NCBI GenBank assembly: GCA_000727475.1 | Contig: KL647299.1 | Coordinates: 1,222,095-1,286,094, forward strand | Length of the DNA: 64,000 bases | Direction: 5' to 3' | From: Sarcocystis neurona | Taxonomy: Eukaryota > Apicomplexa > Conoidasida > Eucoccidiorida > Sarcocystidae | In this document: piece by piece, positions 1 to 10,993 of the stretch | How the letters are laid out: each line of letters opens with the position of its first letter | How positions within the stretch are numbered: position 1 is the stretch's first letter | The notes under the pieces: model-generated | Database searches by the model: none | Told to the model about the DNA's origin: nothing | What the model saw: only the letters and a program-made list of their open reading frames with translations | Translations under genes and position numbers: made by a program

Positions 1-282
1 AAATTCTCGATTTGCCGAAGTTTCTCCTGAGTTAAGATATTTGACAGGGCAACGTAGTAAAGTTGTAATGAGCCTGTGACGAGCACTCGCTTACGCTGCG
101 TTTAGGAATAGAAGACCTCCTCCAAGTAAAGCCGTTCACAATGGTCTAGGAGTGTTAAGGGTTCTCATTCCGTGGATGGGTGCAGCGCCTGCGCCCGGCG
201 ACTGACGAAGACGTAATACGGTGAAAATTTATTGTTGGCGGCACTTTTAGTCGGACGCTCCACGTGTGTATCCCTGTAGCGT
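1..282. other. no gene resolved, left edge
   Basis: I see no convincing coding signal here. It probably is the intron that follows the exon ending at 283 on the minus strand, because a strong donor (GTACGT in minus sense) sits at its border. The rest of that gene would lie beyond the left edge. Confidence 0.35.
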
Positions 283-549
283 ATAGACGTACCAAGTATG
301 CATTTCGCTCGCGCATGAGGATCAACTGCTGCACCTTAAGGTTCACAGCAGCTTGTTCGCAGTGTTCAGCGAGGTCGAGCAAACACTCAAGTTCCTCGAC
401 TGTCTCGTCCACAATGGCTTTTTCGCGCTCGTACGGGGAAGGAGGTGACCCACTACCGAAGTCTGCGCCGTTCGTCGCGTTATCCTTTGTGCCGCCGTTT
501 CGGACCACAATACAACTTTTGAACAGCATAGTATCGCCCGAGGAAACGC
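283..549 (-). CDS. candidate exon of an unrecognised gene
   Basis: Minus-strand open frame with protein-like composition: an acidic, helix-prone stretch (EREKAIVDETVEELECLLDL, then AEHCEQAAVNLKVQQLILM) ends at ERNAYL directly before a consensus donor GTACGT. It may begin at an internal Met (MLFKSC...) or be a middle exon; the upstream border is uncertain. The amphipathic heptad-like pattern suggests coiled coil. I do not recognise the family. It may belong to the same gene as the exons at 1646-1848 and 3250-4069, since all are on the minus strand and open in the coding sense, but this is inference. Confidence 0.4.
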
Positions 550-1645
550 ACTTTTCTCCGTCAGTGCTGTGTGCCTTTCTCCAGTGCGAAGCAGGAGAAC
601 GCGTATAGCGCGTCGGCCCAACTGAGGCCAAACAGCCTGTAACCCCCTTATCCCTGGTTTCCCCAAGTGCGAGGCCAGCGGCATGATCGGCTAGCGTCGC
701 TTGTTGCGATATTTCGAACGTAAGGCTTTTCTCACCCTTCGTGGCTTTCATATTCACGTTCTTTCCTTGAAGAACTTGTGGACTACGTACAGTAGGTTCG
801 AGGTGTGAAAATGTTGAGAATGATACATAGTGTGGCAAATAGACGCAAAGGTGTCACACGGAGAACGGGCACACGACGGTCACAAACGCCGTCCGGCATC
901 GCCGCGTACACGGTGACAACATGAGGAAGCCTAGTACACGACGGACGAGTTCACGGCTTGTTTGTTGTCTTCGAAGGTTGAGACCGCGAAGTGACTTTGA
1001 TGCCGCAGACGTCTACCTCCGGTGTCGGTCGTGTATTCAGCAGCTCACGTTCTTCCTCATGGAGATTAACGACATGAAAATGAACATCTTACGTTCCACA
1101 TGACGCCGTGTCGGTGCACTCTGGCAGAGATGGCTCTCGGAAATCTGGAGGTATACTGGTGCTAGAGTGAAGGACTTCTACGTACAATGGCGGCCCCAGC
1201 CGTCCCAAGAAAGAGGACAAGTGATGTCAGTGCTGCCGTGTTTAAAGGTAGCATGTGGAAACTGCTCCAGCACTGGTACACACAGAAGGCGACCTAACTA
1301 GACGGCGTTAGCCTCCGCATACACAGATCAGCCTTCGCGTAGTCCGGCGCTTCTGAAGATTCCACTAAGAGATTGACTCGTGGAGTTTTTGTCAAGAGAG
1401 TGAAGCCCACAGCAGAAACAGACGAGACCGTTCTGAGGCAGCTGTCGAAAAGTCACGTCCGTAGCACGCGGAAAAAATCCAACTGTTCACCTCTTCCTGC
1501 TGAAGTACACTGATGTTTTTGTGCAGGAGGCAGAGACGTGGTCACGACCTAAATCACCGGTAAGCGTATTCACAACGCGGTAACTTCCGAATGCCACAGG
1601 AGCGAGAATTCGAGGGCTGCGGAGAGCCGATGTCAACCTTCCCAC
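550..1645. other. probable intron or spacer, nothing recognised
   Basis: Mixed sequence without long open frames that look like protein, and without tandem repeats. It lies between two candidate minus-strand exons and may be intronic. Confidence 0.3.
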
Positions 1646-1848
1646 CATATCAGTCGCAGTTCTGCACTGTTGTGCTTTTCTCGTCGAAGGCGATAACAGT
1701 GGAACTGAGAAACAGAACGTGACTTCAGTACGTTCCGTGCGAACTGCATCGAGGAGTTACTCCGACGGATAGTGCGCAGTGTTGAATCTTCTGGTAGTGC
1801 TTCCATCCGAAGCTCTGCAACTGATAATGCGTGTCCCGACATACGCAC
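1646..1848 (-). CDS. candidate internal exon, unknown gene
   Basis: Minus-strand segment bounded by a good acceptor (ACTCAG before 1848) and a donor GTGGGAAG at 1645. It is open throughout and encodes a basic, Ser/Arg-rich stretch including LSVAELRMEALPEDSTLRTI and FHCYRLRREKHNSAEL. No family recognised. The 203-nt length and flanking splice signals are the only support. Confidence 0.35.
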
Positions 1849-3249
1849 CTGAGTAGTTATTTTAATGGGAATGTGAGCGTGGCCACCGTTATCGAAAAGG
1901 CCTTGTAAGGCGGCGGCGATTGATGCTTTTGTTTCCTGAACGTCGGGGGGTCAAGGGCGGTGTGGCGCGGGAGCTAGCCACAGTCTCCGTACAACGAGTT
2001 ATAATGCTGGTTCGGTCAGCTGCCCGGCACTACCACAGTATGTGCAGCTGAGGGGCGCCGACACGGGCGAGACATCTCACCCTTTTACTGAAATTGCAAG
2101 GGTCTACGAATTTGTGGCTTCGCGGCAGCATGCGGCTTGTCCACGTCACATGGGCGCTAAGCAGCCGCGGATCACTGAAGGTATGCATTTCACGGAAGAA
2201 CAGCAGCGCCGCTGTTACCCTAGTGCTCGACAGTATCGCACTGAAGGTGAAGGAGCTCTTCGACTGTGCACTGCTGGAGGACTGGTTCCACCGTGCGAGC
2301 GTGAAGGCTGACTCCTTCTAGAACATGTCTAAGGCGGGGAAGTGTTTGCAGTACGCTACTGAAAATCACCGTGCACCACTCGTGTCCTTCAGTCTATGAA
2401 AAATTATGCAGAGACTATGAAACGAAGACCAATGCTGGAGGTGTATCCAAGCTGAAATCCACCTACCGGGGCGTTCGTGAATGTTTTGAGGCTGCCCTTG
2501 TCATCGTTCTCTTTAGTGAAATCGCACCCGTCAGGAGAGGTTGGATGTGCACCACGATACTTCACGAGGCTGGTGGTTCAAACATCACGAACACCCAGGA
2601 AAACGGAGTTGCCGTTTTCCTTCACACATTACGAGGCGACGCATTGTCTCATTCACTCCCCGGTGGAGTACAGATGCTAAACACTTGTGGCCTTCTACCG
2701 GTGGGTGAGCGCCTGTCGACCCGATGCGACGTCCTAATTGATGCCGACGCACTCCGCCACTCCGCAAAGGCTGCACCCGTAGCACGTACACAAGCACAAA
2801 AGCACTTGTATAAATGGGAAACACAGCCGCTGTCTCCGCGTTGCTCAACTACATCAGTAAGCAGAGACTGTGCAGATTTTGAAACTGATTAAGGCTGCTG
2901 GGCACCGTGTCACCAGATATCTGCGTTCGCTCGTGGCAGGTTGCGAAGTACGTTAGTAGAGGATAGTGAAAACACACAACGCCTTGACAGAATAATTGGC
3001 CAGCGTTTACGGGGCGTTTTACTTTCTGCGGTTGTGGACTTTACGCGGCCAATGGATAGCGATATGTGCCACTGGTTGAACCGCATCGAACTTCTGCTTC
3101 GAGTGCTTCCTTCCACATGCAGCGGCTACGCTGGTAAGCAGCTAACCATTTCAGCATGCGGACGCGTACGAAACCCGTCAAACGTAGGCTACAGAGTTAT
3201 GAGTTTCTTGTCGCAAACAGGAGCAATTCGACTATGTGTCCGAGCTCAC
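1849..3249. other. unresolved stretch
   Basis: Contains a plus-strand open frame at 2371-2892 (173 codons) and several short minus-strand frames. None shows a recognisable domain or convincing splice structure. It may be intron between minus-strand exons. No repeats seen. Confidence 0.3.
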
Positions 3250-3653
3250 TTCCGCAGGCATCCTCCATTCGGCGCATAAGCTGCTTGATGAGGCACTCAG
3301 GATCGTGAGTGTCCGGAGTAAGTTTTTCTTCGGTTGGCTGACACTCCACGACTTCTCCCTTCCAGGTGATGACGTACAGGCCAGGAAAAGCAACGCGCAT
3401 GTTGCCTCCTCCAGCTGCGTGAAGATACCTGAACAACAATCGGAAACGCGCGGCGTGCGTACGTATGTAGTAAAGCATGCGTTTCACGTCATACGTGTCG
3501 TAGTCGTTCGATGCTGCTTCCACATTTTCCCACGTGAGACTAGCCGTGGTCAGCAAAATAACCACCTGATGACTGTCACCCATTAAAACATTTTTGGCAA
3601 AGAGCGCTACAGTTAGTTGCGGCGCTACACAACGCGTTAGTCGATGTGCAACT
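3250..3653 (-). CDS. unrecognised protein, internal exon
   Basis: Best coding signal of the left-hand unknown gene: about 134 codons open on the minus strand, globular in composition, with blocks such as LFAKNVLMGDSHQVVILL, RFRLLFRYLHAAGGGNMRVA and FPGLYVITWKGEVVECQPTE. The 3' border is a strong donor (GTGAGC after ...MEDACG). The 5' border is AG followed by AGTTGC, which joins in phase (2+1) to the exon ending at 3699. No catalytic motif or known family identified. Confidence 0.5.
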
Positions 3654-3698
3654 CTAAGCTTTCGTAGCTTGTGCTGCATTGTGCACCATTTTCCTCAC

Positions 3699-4069
3699 CT
3701 GCACCCGTCCTTCCTTTTCACAACGAATGTGGCGCTCCTCTGGTCGGAAAGGACAACATTCGCGTCAACATCACTGAAAAGTTTTTCCACCCATCGGCCG
3801 GCGCTCTCCAACATGTACAACAACGACGCACCTCTCCACTCTTCCGCTTGTCGGAGAATGCTATCCAGTCTAAGGCATATGCCAAGAGCGGAAACTGAAA
3901 AGTGCAGAAATATCCATCCCAAAGGACGTCTGGTTGTGCAGGAAGGTGCACCATGTAAGATCAAAACTGAAGTAATTGGCGACGAAGTCTGCAGTGCCAC
4001 TACCCACGCCCGCTCCTCATGAATAATGTGCATGAAATCAAGCTGGACGCTTGCCCCGCGGGATTTCAC
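3699..4069 (-). CDS. unrecognised protein, exon upstream of 3250-3653
   Basis: Open on the minus strand. It encodes a mixed hydrophobic segment (WVVALQTSSPITSVLILHG, PLGWIFLHFSVSALGICL) followed by EEWRGASLLYMLESAGRWV and LFSDVDANVVLSD. It ends ...KRKDGC at a GTGAGG donor. The implied intron to the next exon is only 45 nt (3654-3698), shorter than the other introns in this window, so the junction is tentative even though the phase matches. The upstream limit is uncertain; the frame may also be cut by an acceptor near 3880. Confidence 0.4.
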
Positions 4070-4335
4070 CGCCTGGGGGTGTACGTTTTCTTACTTTTGT
4101 CCCCTTCCGCCACCTCTCCATCCCGGACGGTGACGATGGTAGCCGTAGTCGGCAAGTTGTAGCACTCTTTGCCTTGATAGCGTTTCAACGGGTGACCCAC
4201 GTCGCCGGGCCACTTTGCTGAATGAACTCCATTTCCGATACGATTTGTCTCACTGCCCTCACCGGCTCCTTGCGCGGGGAAATCCGCGTCGTCACTTTCT
4301 GCGTCTGAGTACACAGGTACACGCTGCCACATCAT

Positions 4336-5834
4336 CTGCGTCTTTACGCTGTTTCCTCAGACGCGCACTTGCATCAAGAAGACGCGAAGCTTTCGAACAA
4401 CTTTCCGAATCGTGTAGGCGACTTAGCAAACATATAGGAGCACCGAACGTCCAGCGTTTGTTGCAAACATATAGGAGCACCGAACGTCCAGCGTTTGTTG
4501 CTGTGTGGCTTTCTCAAAACATCTCCATAAGCGTACGTACGTTTACCTGTGAAAAAGCAGTACTTCGCCCGGAAGCTGTCATAGATCGGCAAGCACGTCA
4601 GAAACAATGAATCACTGTTGCAGCGATCTTCAAAGAGAGGCACCATAGGTTGCATATGCCACCCAGGAGAGAATCCCTTTTCCGTGTGAGCTCCCGATTC
4701 AGTATATCTGCGGTTAGCTGCCCCCGACCCTGTCGGCACTGATCTCTCGGCGCGATCTACATAAAAATGGACATTAGGTTGTTTCCTGAATGCACAAACA
4801 CAGTCGACTGCGCACTACAGACAGTGAGCACGTCGTATGCGCTTGACTGCAGAGATGGTTCATAGTCAACTTACATACCAGCCGGGAACTAGCAGCCTTC
4901 TGCGCCACTTCTCACGCTGGAACATTTTTCTGCATTATCGCGTGCGGCTTAACATCTCCGTCGAAAGTATTTGTCGTCACTTCTATCCAGGGTATGGTTA
5001 TTCTGGGTGGCGAATGTAAGAGGATTATCAGACGTCCCATTGTAGTGAGTGCATACGCTGACTAGGCTCTACCGCCTAACGCACTGTTCGCGTACATATG
5101 ACCACTGTATTTTCATTGGGCGTTATACTCCGCTATTGCGAAGCTTGTTTCCTTCCTCTCCATGCACCTCACTGTATCGTACCCAGTCGACGAAATGATG
5201 GAAAGATTCACTCACCACTTACGATTCCGTTCGCCACACCTTTTAAACGATGGAATGGCGTACAGCAACACGCAACAGCGAGCGCTGTCGGGTCTCCTGT
5301 AGATCCTTCCCCCACCTAGCGGAAGATGGTCTTCGCTCGTAGAGCAGGGTCTCAAAGCTCGCACCGGGTGATCGGGACGCAAGTAAGGGAGAACTTGAAT
5401 TAGTTCGCGCAAGGCCTGGTATTGCTTTAGCATGACATGCTGGACGGATGCGTACGTATTCTCTGTGCGTACAAGAGTCACAACTACACGGAGTGTGCAG
5501 GAATTTATGCACAGGTACCAAATCTACGCCTTTTTGACTATGCCAGAGTTGAGTTTCACTAACTTGTCAACCATTAGTTCTTATATATCAAACTCGCCAC
5601 TGTCTTGTTCGGTCGCGTACGCGGCGTCGTCGCGGACTGCGAAAGTACTCATTAAGGCCCTCTACCGAAACTGTCTACTGACAATGACTGCTTTAGAAAG
5701 TGCCTTCCAGAGTGCATCGATAGGTCTGAAGGGTGAAACACGAATTGGTGGGCTGGCGACGACAGTGCCGTGATTGCCTTTTGTCCTCTTTCACGCGCTC
5801 CGTGTCATTCTTGTACGGCTATCTCCGCGTGACC
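4336..5834. other. no gene resolved
   Basis: Apart from the 37-bp duplication at 4426-4499, this stretch has only short open frames on both strands with no recognisable domain. It may hold the promoter or 5' exons of the unknown minus-strand gene and the 3' end of the gene at 5835-7484. Confidence 0.3.
4426..4499. repeat. exact 37-bp tandem duplication
   Basis: Two consecutive identical 37-bp units start at 4426 and 4463 (each begins GCAAACATATAGGAGCACCG). It is the only tandem duplication I noticed in the repeat-poor left part of the window. Confidence 0.9.
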
Positions 5835-7484
5835 CTACATTACCGTGCAAACAAGCGAACCTGTCTGCGAATTACTTCCTGAGGAGGGCAGCAGCGGGGA
5901 CGGACTCATAGGAGGAGTTGTTGCAAGTGGTCGACGACGTTGTTGCAGGAGTTCTGAAATGTCACGACTTCGTGCGTCGCAGACGCTTCCCCTCGGTGAT
6001 TTACACCGTGTCGTTACACTCTGTTCTTTCTCCTCCATTCCCCCTAACCGGACGGCGGCATCATGCAAAATAAACCCTCCCTTCACGGGAAACGAATCTT
6101 CTTCTGTTCCTCGAGCATCGGAAGACGAGGTTTCGCTGAACGTGTGTGTAGCGGCTTGGCGCGGCCAACAGGAGTGTGCTGTGGATGTTCTTGAACGTGA
6201 CGTGCAGTGTGTCCTCGGCTTCAGTGAGCTGTCCACTGCACTTCGCCTTTGTTGGGGGGCACTCCCGTTGAAGGACGACAAGAAGGTATAACGGTGGTCG
6301 GCAGGCGCGCTCGCCTCTTGACTGGCAAAACTGACCTTTCGGCGTTGTTCACCGTCTGAAACACTCTTCGTTTGACGGGTTTGTACTTTTTGGTTTATGT
6401 CAGCGGCAAACTCGGAACTCCCGACAGGATGGACGCGAGTATCCACTGCGGCTTTAGCACAACTCAAGTCCCCTGGACGCCCAGGGAGCGTGCGTTCAGC
6501 TGCCGTGGGCGTCTGTGTCTCAAAAACACTCCCTTGGTCTGCGTGTTGGACTCCAGCGAACATACCCTCCCTTCCGAACCTACCCATTTCACAGGCGTTT
6601 GCGCACCCCAGGCTATATTCTACTTGTACAAAATCTGCATCTTTCGAGGGAGAAACGCCGTCGGGATCATCCTGCGGCGTTGGCATATGTCTCTTTTTCG
6701 ATTCTACAGGTAGCAGTATATGGATCTTCTCTGCAGGGTTTGTCTCAACAAGCGGGACTTCGGTGATATCTACTCGCTTGGCTGTTGCGTCTGTTTGTTG
6801 AAATGACTTCTCCAGATTGTCACTTCCGCAGGTTGCTTCATAGCACAATGCCAACTTGGAAAACGGCGCCGTAGAAGAGCTCCGGGAGATTTGGCAGCCA
6901 CAGGAGCATGCTTGCGTGGAGTCGCCGCTGTGTTGTGGCGAGGTATTTGCAGAATGGAAACAGGCACCACACAGAAGTAAGCCAGTATAGCTAGACAGCA
7001 ACTCACTGTGGGGCGGACTCTCAAATGTACGGTAGCCCTTCGCTGCGGCGTTAGTGGCTGCTGATGTCGAGGATAGCTCGTCTCCTCTTTCTGACCTGCT
7101 CAGGAGGTTTTTCGAGTCATACGGCGGAGGCTGTGCCATGAGGCGAGGCACTTGCGTGCCACTATTCAAGGGCTGCCCTGGCTGTGCCTCGTCGCTGACG
7201 GCGTCGTCGATGGAGGAGTACGCAGAGGCCGAAGACGGCGAAGGCGAAATAGAGAGAAAGTCGTGGGATTCTTGAAAGCTGAATCTTCTCATTTCAGCCT
7301 GAGCGGTCCCGTCTTTGGAGCACGCCGGATCAGGGGGACATAGTGACGTCGCTGGGGACACCTTCGCTCCCTTGTGGATATCAGTAGTGCCCGAATCTGA
7401 GTAGTCGCTTATGGAACTGTCACCACAGTGCTGAGTAGCAATCGGCGACCACTCAGAGAACGTGGCATCGCGAGACAACGACAT
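5835..7484 (-). CDS. Ser-rich disordered protein with CaaX-like C-terminus
   Basis: A single open frame of 549 codons starting MSLSRD and ending ...SLVCTVM. It is rich in Ser, Thr, Pro and Gln and looks mostly disordered, with no transmembrane span or signal peptide. A Cys cluster (CGACF... CSCGC) lies around residues 170-200. The last four residues, CTVM, fit the CaaX prenylation pattern (Cys, two small/aliphatic residues, Met, a residue favoured by farnesyltransferase). Many Ser-Pro and Arg-X-X-Ser sites suggest phosphorylation. No domain recognised. Caution: GTAATG overlapping the last codons could act as a splice donor, in which case the CaaX tail would be an artefact. The length of the open frame in such biased sequence, without repeats, supports a real gene. 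Confidence 0.65.
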   Translation of the reverse strand: MSLSRDATFSEWSPIATQHCGDSSISDYSDSGTTDIHKGAKVSPATSLCPPDPACSKDGTAQAEMRRFSFQESHDFLSISPSPSSASAYSSIDDAVSDEAQPGQPLNSGTQVPRLMAQPPPYDSKNLLSRSERGDELSSTSAATNAAAKGYRTFESPPHSELLSSYTGLLLCGACFHSANTSPQHSGDSTQACSCGCQISRSSSTAPFSKLALCYEATCGSDNLEKSFQQTDATAKRVDITEVPLVETNPAEKIHILLPVESKKRHMPTPQDDPDGVSPSKDADFVQVEYSLGCANACEMGRFGREGMFAGVQHADQGSVFETQTPTAAERTLPGRPGDLSCAKAAVDTRVHPVGSSEFAADINQKVQTRQTKSVSDGEQRRKVSFASQEASAPADHRYTFLSSFNGSAPQQRRSAVDSSLKPRTHCTSRSRTSTAHSCWPRQAATHTFSETSSSDARGTEEDSFPVKGGFILHDAAVRLGGMEEKEQSVTTRCKSPRGSVCDARSRDISELLQQRRRPLATTPPMSPSPLLPSSGSNSQTGSLVCTVM

Positions 7485-7752
7485 TTCCGTGACGTACTAT
7501 GTGTGTGCGGGGAGCGTTCCTGGCGACTCGCTTACAGAGAAGCCTTCTGGCTGTGAAGCGGTGTACTACTCAGCAAGGGACTGCAGCTGATGAATGCTGA
7601 GCTGACGTATTTCGACGTGTGTGTTCCTTTCGGAAGCCAGGACGCGGTAGAGATTAGTCAGTGACTTTTTCTCGAAGGACACATGTAAAAACGTGGGGCA
7701 CTGAATATGTGGTCACGGGCCACAATTGTTCGATGCTGGACGCCCGGAGAGG
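7485..7752. promoter_or_regulatory. upstream region of the 549-residue gene
   Basis: Short spacer upstream of the minus-strand start at 7484. No TATA box or other motif stands out; listed only as the likely 5' flank. Confidence 0.25.
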
Positions 7753-8148
7753 TTAGCACTGTCGGGCAGCAAATTTGTTTTTCGAGTTCCCTTCATCCTC
7801 GACTGACATATCGGACGCGCTTGCGGTGTTCGACGCTAAGTGTAAAAATTGCAGAATATCTCTACCGAAGTAGTCTCCTATGGACTCCAGCACATACACG
7901 TGGATGGGAGGTTTGTACCTGTGGTAGCGATTGTTGGGAACCTGGTCAGGGACGTGGGTCACTATACGACGCCTGCTCAAGCACGTCAACCGTTGCAGCA
8001 AGCGCCCTTGGACGGGACTTGGGGCCGCGCATGGTTCAAAAAGTGAACCTTGGCGTCCCTGCCTCCCGTCGCAGTCAGTGCAGAGTGAGGGCAGGCGGGC
8101 GTGGCAGCGTTTCACGGGCTTCGCATGAAACAGTAAGAACATTGACAC
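7753..8148 (-). CDS. candidate exon of an unknown minus-strand gene
   Basis: The distal half reads like protein: after an acceptor-like CCACAG the frame gives YKPPIHVYVLESIGDYFG and RDILQFLHLASNTASASDM, then a polar tail ending ...FAARQC and a stop. The first half (Cys/Arg-rich) is less convincing and may be intron. No family recognised. It could be the last exon of a gene lying to the right. Confidence 0.3.
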   Translation of the reverse strand: MSMFLLFHAKPVKRCHARLPSLCTDCDGRQGRQGSLFEPCAAPSPVQGRLLQRLTCLSRRRIVTHVPDQVPNNRYHRYKPPIHVYVLESIGDYFGRDILQFLHLASNTASASDMSVEDEGNSKNKFAARQC

Positions 8149-9941
8149 CCACTTACCAGTTCAGTGTCGTCGTATGGAACACACGGCAGAAAGTTCGTGA
8201 CCTCAACTGCTTTTTAAGAGTTTGCCGACTCCTGTCGCAATAACAGAATCAAGGGGAGGCAGATATAGAAGTAAGATGACGGCGGCAGCGATGTTGCGTG
8301 CCACTTCGGCACCTGTTCCACCCCATCTCTTCATAAAACGAGTGTACCAGCAGTGTCAGATAGAGAAATGCCCCCTCTCCGGAGAGTTCCAGCAGTGTAC
8401 CCTTTGGCCACCAACTCCGCCATAGGATCCTTGTGCCGCGTGAAAAAGTTCGCAGTTGTCAAAAAACGACAAAACGTTCAGACTAGTACAGAACGCAAAA
8501 TGAGGGAACAACGCCTCATCGTAGTAACCTCGACGAGAGGGGACTTTATCTGCGAGAAAAAACTAACTAAGTTCAAACGCGGGAAAAGCAGGTTATTGCT
8601 TCAGATCGCAGAATCGCATTCGCTACGGGCTTCCAGGAGAGACTTCCCCTACAGATTTCAGACGAGTTCCGACTCCGCCGTGCCGATTTTTCTACCCCGA
8701 AGGAGAATTGCGCGATGAAACACATTCACTTGTATCCAAATTGTACCCGTTCACCGTCCAGTTTTCAAACTGAAAAGCAAAGAATGATTTAAGTGAGCCA
8801 GTTCTTCGATTTGCACAACATATTCCGTTCACCGTGTGTGGGCCACTAGTTTGTTGGTGAGAAGTGCATCATCGACAGCTGCCGACGGCGTGCGGCTGTA
8901 CACTTCATTTGAAGGGTGACCGAGTAGATTATGGAATATTCGAAGTAAGGGCTCAATCCACCAAGACGAGAGACGTACATGTATACATCGTAAACGAGTC
9001 CTGAAATACTGAATTAACTGCGAACCTGATACAGTCGGACGGAGCATAGCTGAGAGGTAACGCGAGCATTCGTGTTATCAAAGGCGTGTCAAGAACGCGT
9101 TCGTGAACATACTTGTCCAAGACGTGTCTGAAAAGCAGTCAGTTGACGTAACTGTTAGCGCCTGCGAAACCTGGAGGCAAACGGAGGGGACAAGCGCATT
9201 CGAACAGGAGGGTAATATAACGTTAGAGCGACCTGTGTACACGAATGGCGTCCCAAGTGGCTATCTTCCTCCCCCTTAGGATGCCGTATTCTGGCGCCGC
9301 TTGCTACACTTCCACCGCTGCAGACAAGCTGAGTATGGAGCTCCTGAGTCTTTTACAACACCTCAAACAACACCTTGCAAACGCGGCGTTCGCAGGTATC
9401 TGCAAGTCCTCCAGACTCCTTCTCACATAGAAGATACTACTCAGCTGACACTTACACGTTCCGGAGACACAAGCCACTTCAGCTGAACTTCGCAGCAGCC
9501 CGCAAGAATTCTTGCGGCACACGTATCAATAAGCCGGTGTGTAGCCAGAACACGTGAACAGAGAATTCAAGTATCCTCCGCTGGGAATAAAGGTGATCCT
9601 GTGTTACTGTTCATGCCACTTGAACAAGTTCTGCCCTTTTGTGACTTACGATCGACAGGAGCCTCTGTTTGACGCTTATAATGAACGACAGATCCGGACA
9701 TCCGTTGTTCCAACATGTCCTCCAGGTGGCGAAGAAGTGCGCTGCCAAGGGTCACGGGAGCAGTGCGACAAGTCTGCAGAAGAACGCCAAGCACAACTGG
9801 CGGAGCAGGTCGGCTCACGCAGAAGGTTGGCCAAGTGCACAATATCGATGCTGGTTTTGAGAGGATACCACAGAAGTAGAACATCCTTCACGGAAGATTG
9901 CTGGCGAGGTGCACAGCACGATCAACTCGCCTTTCAGAGAA
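8149..9941. other. no gene resolved
   Basis: Only short open frames on both strands (for example plus 8353-8718 and 9554-9952). They overlap one another and have no recognisable motif. No repeats seen. Confidence 0.3.
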
Positions 9942-10169
9942 TTAAGGTTTGAGCAAAGTACAGCTTGTGCAGATCATCTCCACTCTCACAGCGGCTTGCT
10001 GGGCTTTCCACACTAGCACCTCTAAGAGACGCTTGTCAAGCTCCGGGTGTACCAGAGCAGTTTCGCTCGCGCTTGCCAGTGTCCTTGCTCGGGAGCACTC
10101 TGACACGGTTATATTCTTCAAGAAGGAAGTTCTGTACTCTGTGAGGCCTCCATTGTGCCGACCGCACAC
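9942..10169 (-). CDS. weak candidate exon
   Basis: Minus-strand frame containing VHPELDKRLLEVLVWKAQQA and AVRVEMICTSCTLLKP before a stop. It has helical character but no family match. It lies just downstream of the rhodanese stop, so it could be an alternative 3' exon or a separate small gene. Kept only as a weak candidate. Confidence 0.2.
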   Translation of the reverse strand: MCGRHNGGLTEYRTSFLKNITVSECSRARTLASASETALVHPELDKRLLEVLVWKAQQAAVRVEMICTSCTLLKP

Positions 10170-10190
10170 TCGTCCGCTAACAAGTGCACT

Positions 10191-10826
10191 TCAAGACAAC
10201 GGGGGAGACAAACCTGCCTTCCTTAGAACGTCTCCTTCAAGGGCGCGCTTGGCAATGTGTATGCTCACTGCATCACAGGCATTTGAATGCCCGAGTTTTC
10301 GAAGCCCATCTGCCACCCGGTGCGAGCGACTTCCGTCAACGCAGTACACAAGGAGTGGAACCTCTTTGTCAGTTGGCAGGACGTGCACGTAGGAGGAGAA
10401 ACGATCAAAAGGCAAATTTAGGCTTCCGGGCGCTTTTTCACCTGCAGATTCTTGAGGCGTGCGGACATCAACGAAAGGCACTGTCGGATACATCTGGAAG
10501 CGGTGCACTTGATCGAGAACTGCAAAGTCGTCGAATGTACGGGTCGCCGTCCGGCCTGACGGAAACTCTACACCTTCCTCAGATATTTTGGCAAAACCGT
10601 GACACCGTTTTTCGTATGCTCCGGGCACCTCGTTCCAGGTGCGAGGCAGGTCTTCAACTCGAAAATTTTTTGTCCTCGCCTTCTGGACATTTTGCAGAAG
10701 CTGCCTCTGCTCCCTGAGACAATCTCTTTGCGAGTCCCTCGAAAAGTGTTCATTAGGCTCCATCGTCATCTGGTGTGAGACTGGAGAACAGGATGATGCT
10801 CTGAAGACCCTAAGTGTGTTGTACAC
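10191..10826 (-). CDS. single-domain rhodanese-like protein
   Basis: Rhodanese domain protein, a sulfurtransferase fold carrying persulfide on a catalytic Cys. The frame of 211 codons has a long polar N-terminal part (residues 1-110), then the domain: VPFVDVRTPQE (116-126), the SLNLPFDRF strand-helix (135-143), and the active-site loop CVDGSR (162-167, Cys162), which matches the CxxGxR loop of active single-domain rhodaneses. It continues SHRVADGLRKLGH and ends KAGLSPPLS. The domain is slightly long for the type. The first residues may be spliced: TTAG precedes VFRASS, so upstream exons are possible and the Met at 10826 is not certain. The probable PsbP-like gene lies immediately upstream on the same strand. 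Substrate and compartment cannot be told from sequence. Confidence 0.75.
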   Translation of the reverse strand: MYNTLRVFRASSCSPVSHQMTMEPNEHFSRDSQRDCLREQRQLLQNVQKARTKNFRVEDLPRTWNEVPGAYEKRCHGFAKISEEGVEFPSGRTATRTFDDFAVLDQVHRFQMYPTVPFVDVRTPQESAGEKAPGSLNLPFDRFSSYVHVLPTDKEVPLLVYCVDGSRSHRVADGLRKLGHSNACDAVSIHIAKRALEGDVLRKAGLSPPLS

Positions 10827-10993
10827 TCAGAAAGCACGAGTTGCTGCCCTCCAGCTTGCTCCTTTTTGTCTTAAAGCGTGTGCAAGTGTGTACTCATGCT
10901 GTCTGGCTCTTCCTGTTGTTGCTGCATCATGTGTCCCGGTGCATGTCCTTGCCGCTGGATTTGCAAGCTCTTCTACTAGGTGTGGTGCATCGC

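Noticed and set aside
2371..2892. 173-codon plus-strand frame
   Set aside because: No domain, overlapped by minus-strand frames of equal length, and no clear splice or start context. Not enough to call a gene.
8353..8718. 121-codon basic plus-strand frame
   Set aside because: Lys/Arg-rich with no motif and no supporting context; likely chance.
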